A stretch of 64,000 bases of DNA, taken from NCBI GenBank assembly GCA_002914845.1, contig JXTC01000029.1, positions 235,129 through 299,128 of the forward strand, given 5' to 3'. The DNA is from Trema orientale. Lineage: Eukaryota; Streptophyta; Magnoliopsida; Rosales; Cannabaceae. Within the stretch, counting starts at the first letter, position 1. Every line of letters starts with the position of its first letter. The notes under the pieces were generated by a model. It saw only the letters and a list, made by a program, of their open reading frames with translations, was not told where the DNA came from and did no database searches. Positions 58,125-64,000 of this stretch are shown here, piece by piece. The position numbers were made by a program, and so were the translations under genes.

Positions 58125-58783
58125 TGGTTCCTATAAAATATATATATCAAATATACATTTCATTAATAAAAATTATACCTGGAAATTAGTATATATTTCA
58201 AGTATATCCTATATGTATAAATTTACACTGTAAACGTAAACTATAGATAAAAATTTATATTATAAAAGCATATCACACATATTTTATACATAAAATATAT
58301 ACCTAAGAAATGAGTATTTTTGAATTAATTAAAAATGAGTGCATGTGAAATACAAGGCGCAAAAACGGGTATCGGGTATAAATTTGAATTGGTCTTTTGT
58401 CAACATAATCTTCTTCTTTCACCTAAATTGAATTAATACTCTTTTAAAAAAACACTAAATATTTTATAAAAAAATAAAATAAAGTATAAAGGTGGTTTGT
58501 CATGTTAAGTGTTTTTTTTTTTTTTCCGGACGAATTAGAGGATCTATTTTTATATAAATAAATTATGAAGGTTAATTTTTCAATTTAAGGGATAAACAAA
58601 TTATAATCACAAAAACACAAAAAAAATAAAAAATCCTTGTGGCATATCAAACAAGGGAGAGGGTAAGTTAATAGTGAAGAGGGAAATTAATTTATTACAC
58701 TTTTTATTTATTTAATTTTTTGCTGAGTTTGAAAAATCAGAACTTTTGTCCAAAAATTTATATACTAAATGCACTCTTAAGAG

Positions 58784-59356
58784 TAGGGATGGTAATATAA
58801 CCCATAGTTACAAGTATTCGTGGTTATCCGATCCGAACGGGATAGGGAAAAATCGTTCAAGCAGGAAAAATGACCGGAGCGGAGAATAACTGCACCATTG
58901 ATATGCAGGTATGATGCAAGAATGGTATTAGCATAATCCACACCATACCCACCCCAATATATGTATTCACATAGAAAAATTATTATACATATAGATATGT
59001 ATTTAATTTTATACTATTTATATTCTTATATCTTTGGTAAAATAATGAATTTAAAAAGTTATATGTACTTATATATTTAAATTTTAGAGTTTGAAAATTA
59101 TTAATATATTGTTGTATTTAATGTTTTATTGATTATGAAAAAGATTTATTTTTTTAGTCTTAATTTTTTTAATATTTTATTATTATCAATGGGTAATGGG
59201 TAACTATGGTTTTCCCTGTTATTTGTTGATTAATACCCGCACCATCCCCGCATCTAAAAGAATAGTTAATAAAGCGGGTATGGTATTGTGATTGAGTTTT
59301 GGGGATGGAGATGGTAATTGAAAAACTGTCCCCGATCCGCCCCATTGCCATTCCTA
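58784..59356. mobile_element. 573-bp non-autonomous hAT-like element
   Basis: Starts TAGGGATGGTAAT and ends with the complement TAGGAATGGCAAT, 11 of 13 identical, of the kind found at plant hAT termini. Flanking 8-mers CTTAAGAG (58776-58783) and CCTAAGAG (59357-59364) agree at 7 of 8, the size of a hAT target-site duplication. Subterminal GGGTAACTA/TAGTTAC and CCCGC/GCGGG words occur near both ends. No transposase coding. Confidence 0.75.
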
Positions 59357-59364
59357 CCTAAGAG

Positions 59365-60429
59365 TAGTAGGTAACTCTAGTATTCATCTTGGGTGAGCAG
59401 TGGTGCTTGAGTCATGTGATGACACTAGCGATTACCAACCAAGTGACCAACGATTACTCTACGTTTAGCGGAGTCTGGTGTGACTAGAATCGATAAAATG
59501 AGTTCTGATTAGTGACTCTAGATTTTTTTTTAATTATTATTAGAAAAGATCTAGATTTTTCAATGTATCGTCTTAAAACATGAGGTTTGTATATATTTCA
59601 GATTTGGAATTAGGTATGAGTAATTTAGGCCAAAATGACTTTTTATGACTATTTTTCAAATTGACATTTCATGATCGTAAAGACAGTGAGAATATTATGA
59701 CATTACAGTCATAGAAATTATGAATATCCGTCATAAACTTTATGACAGTCCTAAAATTATTATTTGAAAAATGGTAATAAAAAAGTGATTGGGCCAAAAA
59801 ATTCTTAGATCCGTCCATTTTCTAGTGGAAAATTGACTTGGGTAGTACTAATTCAAAATGACCTTTTTATTAGTCTTATTCAAGTTGATATTTCTAGTAT
59901 TGTCACAAATTGTGTGATAAGGGGTCACATAATTTGTGACTATAAAATTATGATTTTTTTAAGATTAATTAATAGTCACAAATTGTGTGACTCTCTATCA
60001 TATAGGTCATAAAATACTAAAATGCTGCTAGAAAAATTATTTTTCAAAACACTCCTAAAAAAATCTTTTTAGTTAAAATTACTACTATTTATGTCAATTT
60101 CCGTTTTCCCAATCTACGGGCTTAGCGTAGATAACCCAAGTCCAGCATGTCCAGCCAGGCCTTGTTAGTTGTTACTCTCTTGGTTGGTCAGCAAAGCCCA
60201 TTTTGAAGCAGGTTTTCCCTCCGGTTACATATCATCAAGTTTTCGCCTTAACGAACGAAATCATGCCACGTCACGAAGCCGAGTCACCGGTTACTCCATT
60301 ATTCAGCTCCAGCTTCCTCTGCTCAGCAGTTTTCTCAAACCCGTAAAACTAACCCGAAAATTGAACTCGCTCTCTCAAACTCAGTGGGTCTATCTCATGT
60401 GATCCCGACTCGCCACGACTCACTGAGTC
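59365..60429. other. spacer with AAAATGAC repeats, then leader of the WD40 gene
   Basis: 59618-60060 carries two further copies of the dispersed AAAATGACTTTTT theme with inverted ATTTGTGACTAT/CACAAATTGTGTGA words. From about 60100 composition shifts to the CT-rich, less AT-rich sequence of a plant 5' leader. The open frame at 60169-60402 has no family signature and lies in that leader. Confidence 0.45.
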
Positions 60430-63400
60430 ATGAAGTGCCGATCCGTGGCTTGCATATGGCCGGACACGGTTCCGTCTCACCGAGTCACTGCCACCGCCGT
60501 GCTTAACCATCCTCCGACGCTCTACACCGGCGGATCCGATGGCTCCATCATCTGGTGGAACCTCTCCTCCTCCAACGATTCCAACTCGGTAATTCTAACT
60601 CGCTCTCTCTCTATCTGTATATATATATATAACACCAAGCTACTAGAACTGTTAGTTGAATATAGCAGAAACTATTGTTCTCTTACATCTCCGATTCATT
60701 TTCAAGAACAGGAAATGAAATGTTTGAGCTTGGACTGAGAGTAATGCTATTATGGAAGTAAAAAACTCCATTGTTGATCTTCTTGTTTTGGCTTTTAAGC
60801 TTTTATTTTGATATAAATATTTGTGGACCTAAATTTTATTTGCCCAGAATTTTTGGATGGATTTAGTTATTAGTTGTTTCAAGAAAATGACTTTCTATTT
60901 GCTCATTTCGAGTTTTGTACGGAATTGCAACTGTATAATTGAAACTCATTTGAACAGGAATTTAAACCAACTGCTATGTTGTGTGGTCATGCTGCAACAA
61001 TAGCCGGGCTTGACATTTGCAACCCTGTTGTCGTTTCGGGAAACGGCGGAAAATACTCTTCGAATAATTTGAAAGGGAATCCTAGCTGTGATACTTATAG
61101 TGGTGCTTTAATCAGTGTGTGTTCTGATGGTGTATTGTGCGTTTGGAGCAGAGGTAGTGGGCATTGTAGGCGGAGACGGAAGTTGCCCCCTTGGGTGGGT
61201 AGTCCGTTCACAGTGAGGACATTGGAGTCGAAGCCGCGATATGTATGTATTGCCTGCTGTTTTGCTGATACTGTCCATTTGTCTGATCATCATTCTGTTG
61301 ATTCTATGGGATTGAGTGATGTTTCAGCGGATAGCGAGTCTCAGAATAAGAAAGGCCCGAAATGTAGTGTGGTTATTGTTGACACCTACACTCTTACCAT
61401 TGTGCAAACTGTTTTTCATGGGAATTTATCTATTGGGTCGTTGAAATCTATGGCTGTAGTTTCATCAACCAAGGAAGAGGGAAAGCATTCTGTGGTGTTA
61501 TCTGATTCATTTGGCAGATTACAAATGTTGTCGATAACGAAGGATTTTAAAGAAGAGAAAGAGCATGAGACTGCTCTGCCAAAAAGCTCCTCTCAACTGG
61601 AAATAGCTGTGCAGGCAGAGGGGATAAGTGAAGGAGGACACGTGATGTCGATTACTATTTTTAGGAACATTATAGCTTTCGTTTTAAGAAGTCAATGCAT
61701 ATTTAAGCTATTGAACAGTGGAACAACAATTGGAGAGATCTCTTTTGTAGATAATTTCGTTCACGAAGAAGGTGATTCTACTCAATTGCATGTTGTGGGG
61801 TGTATGTTTCTGAAAAGGGAAGATGCTAGCAATATGTCGAATACTGAAGAACCCTATGAAATACAGGAAGAGCATTTTGCTGTATGGAATAATAAAGGTC
61901 GTTCAATTGTGTACTTGATTACGTATTCAAAAGATATTTTTACGTGTAAGCCTCTCTATGAGATACCAATCACTTCTTGTTCCCATGATCCAAGACTTTC
62001 AACTTTTTTCATTCAATTGAACCATTATATTCTTCGCATTGAATCAGTTTGCATTAATGCTGAAGAACCTTTGCATTGGCAACCCTTTGTTACAATATAT
62101 TCACCATCTCAAAAGCATAATGAGAATGGAGATTTGTCCTTCAGTTTCAGAATGCATGGACCAGGCTCTTCTTTTGTTGATTGGACAAGGTGTTCTAATT
62201 CAATTCGTGAAACTGAGGACCCTGCTGGAATTAAGACTGAGTTATCTTCTAGGCAATGTGTTGTTCCAAGCACAAAAAGTATGGACACTAAAGATACTGA
62301 AAAAGGTAATCATGGCGTTGTTTGTAAGCAACAGGTGTCTTCTTCCATGGTTATTGCTGAGACTTCCTTTGCTCCCTATGCTATTGTATATGGATTCATT
62401 AGCGGGAAAATAGAAGTTTTGCGATTTGATTTGCTTGAAGGGCTGGATTTTTATGAGGGAAGCCCACATCACGGGGTAAATTCACATACATCCAGACAAC
62501 ACTTTTTAGGGCACACTGGTGCTGTACTATGTTTGGCTTCTCATCGTATGGTCGGTACTGCCAAAAGATCAAGTTTCAATAAGATTTTAGTGTCAGGAAG
62601 CAGGGATTGCACTGTTCGCATATGGAATCTTGACACTGGAAATATCATTTCAGTAATGCACCACCATGTGGCCCCTGTGCACCAAATAATTCTCCCCCCA
62701 GTTCACACTGAACATCCTTGGAGTGATTGTTTTCTCTCAATCGGAGAGGACTTATGTGTTACTCTTTCTTCTTTTGAGACTTTGAGAGTGGAGAGAATGT
62801 TTCCTGGACATCCGAACTATCCTGCAAAAGTTGTATGGGATGGTGCAAGAGGTTATATTGCATGTCTGTGTCCAAATAATTCAGGAACTTCTGATACCAA
62901 TGATATTTTATGTCTTTGGGATGTAAAGACAGGTGCTCGAGAGCGAGTTATTCGTGGGACAGCATCCCATTCAATGTTTGAATATTTTTGTAAGGGCATA
63001 AGCATGAATTCTGTTTCCGGCACCATATTAAATGAAAATACCTCAGTTTCCTCCTTACTTCTTCCTATTATTGAAGATGGAAGTTCTTCAGAGTCTCATT
63101 TGAATAAGTTGGAGACACTAGTCACTTTGCCTAATAGAATAGTCAAGCCAAATACTTTGCAAGCACATGTTGGTAAAGGTTGTTTTGGAAACAGCACAGC
63201 ATCTGTCAATTGCTCTTGCCCTTTTCCTGGAATTGCCACTCTTAGTTTTAACCTTGCTTCATTAATGTTTAATTATCAGAAGCATGAGTCCTTAGAAAAT
63301 GGCAACAATATGCCCAAGAATAACAAAATGAGGGAGCAGGTAGCTAAGACATCAAGTCCCCACCACACAAGTTCGAAACACGGTTCTGATGCAGATAGTA

Positions 63401-64000
63401 CATCAAATGATGCTACGAACGAGCTTGACTGGACTAGGTCACTAGAAGAATGCTTAGTTCGATTTAGCTTGTCATTTTTACACTTGTGGGATGTTGATCC
63501 TGATCTTGATTGTTTGCTTCTAACCTACATGAAGCTAGAGAGACCAAAGAACTTTATTGTGGCTTCTGGTTTGCAAGGTGACAGAGGATCTTTAACATTG
63601 GCCTTTCCTGATTTGAACGCTAGTCTTGAGGTACTTTGATTGATTGAAATTGAACGTTAAGTTATGTTTTATTCTTTGGCCTCCTCATGTTTTCCTGATA
63701 CATTGAAAATGAAATTTCAGCTTTGGAAATCATCTTCTGAGTTTTGTGCGATGAGGTCACTGACAATGGTATCTCTTGCCCAAAGAATGATTAGCTTGTC
63801 ACATTCCAGTTCATCTGCCAGCAGGTGGTAGCTAGTTTTTCATGCTGGTTTTTCATGCATGTTGATTAAATATAAAATGTATGATACAATTTAGATAAAG
63901 ACGTAAAGATGCTGTAACTGCTTACGCATATGTGCATGTTATAACCTGATTGGCATGTTTTGCAGTGCTTTAGCAGCATTCTATACTAGGAATTTTGCTG
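60430..64000 (+). CDS. WDR7/rabconnectin-3 beta-like WD40 protein, 5' part, cut by window edge
   Basis: Exons 60430-60588, 60958-63630, 63721-63824 and 63966 onward, phases 0, 0 and 2, encoding about 990 residues before the edge. The start MKCRSVACIW fits the plant family. WD40 signatures include TGGSDGSIIWWNL (exon 1), a SVCSDGVLCVW repeat, and SGSRDCTVRIWNLDTG (about residue 600). A long Ser-rich insertion and a D-I-L-C-L-W-D repeat follow. The C-terminal part seen (LSFLHLWDVDPDLD) is typical of the family. Animal WDR7 partners DMXL to regulate V-ATPase assembly and vesicle acidification; a like role in plants is inferred. Exon 2 is unusually long at 2673 bases with no frame break. The full protein should be near 1450 residues. 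Family confidence is good; the name rests on recall. Confidence 0.85.

Noticed and set aside
60169..60402. Open frame before the WD40 gene as a separate protein
   Set aside because: No family signature, and it lies in the CT-rich leader immediately before the start codon of the WD40 gene.
1..64000. CRISPR arrays, bacterial operons, ribosome-binding sites
   Set aside because: None present; spliced genes, LTR elements and plant tRNA show this is a plant nuclear sequence.

Overview
This is plant nuclear DNA, most likely from a eudicot. It is AT-rich, with intron-containing genes that have canonical plant splice sites, plant-type tRNA-Ala genes, Ty1/copia and Ty3/gypsy retrotransposons, and small non-autonomous DNA transposons. 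Two runs of N (one base at 43903, 83 bases at 49660-49742) show it is a draft assembly. I cannot name the species.

Layout. 1-14.2 kb is repeat-rich and gene-poor. It holds the end of a Ty3/gypsy polyprotein, two copia-type LTR remnants, a short Helitron-like element (5102-5584), microsatellites, a 74-bp tandem repeat and one candidate two-exon gene for a 34-residue protein (9532-10763). 14.37-15.22 kb (+) is a two-exon LURP-one-related (LOR) gene. 15.68-15.94 kb (-) has two tRNA-Ala(AGC) copies, one degenerate. 16.43-21.96 kb (-) is a seven-exon gene for a 681-residue protein I cannot name; its intron 4 carries an antisense gypsy fragment. 23.8-31.3 kb is a retrotransposon cluster: an LTR-like block full of GTTGCAAC palindromes, then a decayed copia element with only its 3' LTR. 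34.6-37.2 kb (+) is a complete four-exon type-one protein phosphatase (TOPP) gene. 37.7-43.3 kb is AT-rich spacer containing a 363-bp fold-back element. 43.4-56.8 kb (+) is a sixteen-exon PIAL-type SUMO ligase gene with a recent copia element inserted antisense in the intron that separates the two halves of the SP-RING zinc site. 57-60 kb is spacer with a MITE and a hAT-like element. 60.43 kb to the right edge (+) is the start of a WDR7/rabconnectin-3 beta-like WD40 gene that runs out of the window.

The genes do not form a pathway or operon; this is ordinary plant gene order. I rebuilt each gene from splice sites and codon phase: 681, 893, 323 and 250 residues for the four complete multi-exon genes, all frames closing. 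I see no clearly new system. The points most worth following are the transposon in PIAL (a family linked to SUMO chains and transposon silencing), the unnamed 681-residue gene, the candidate microprotein gene, and several GC-AG introns.
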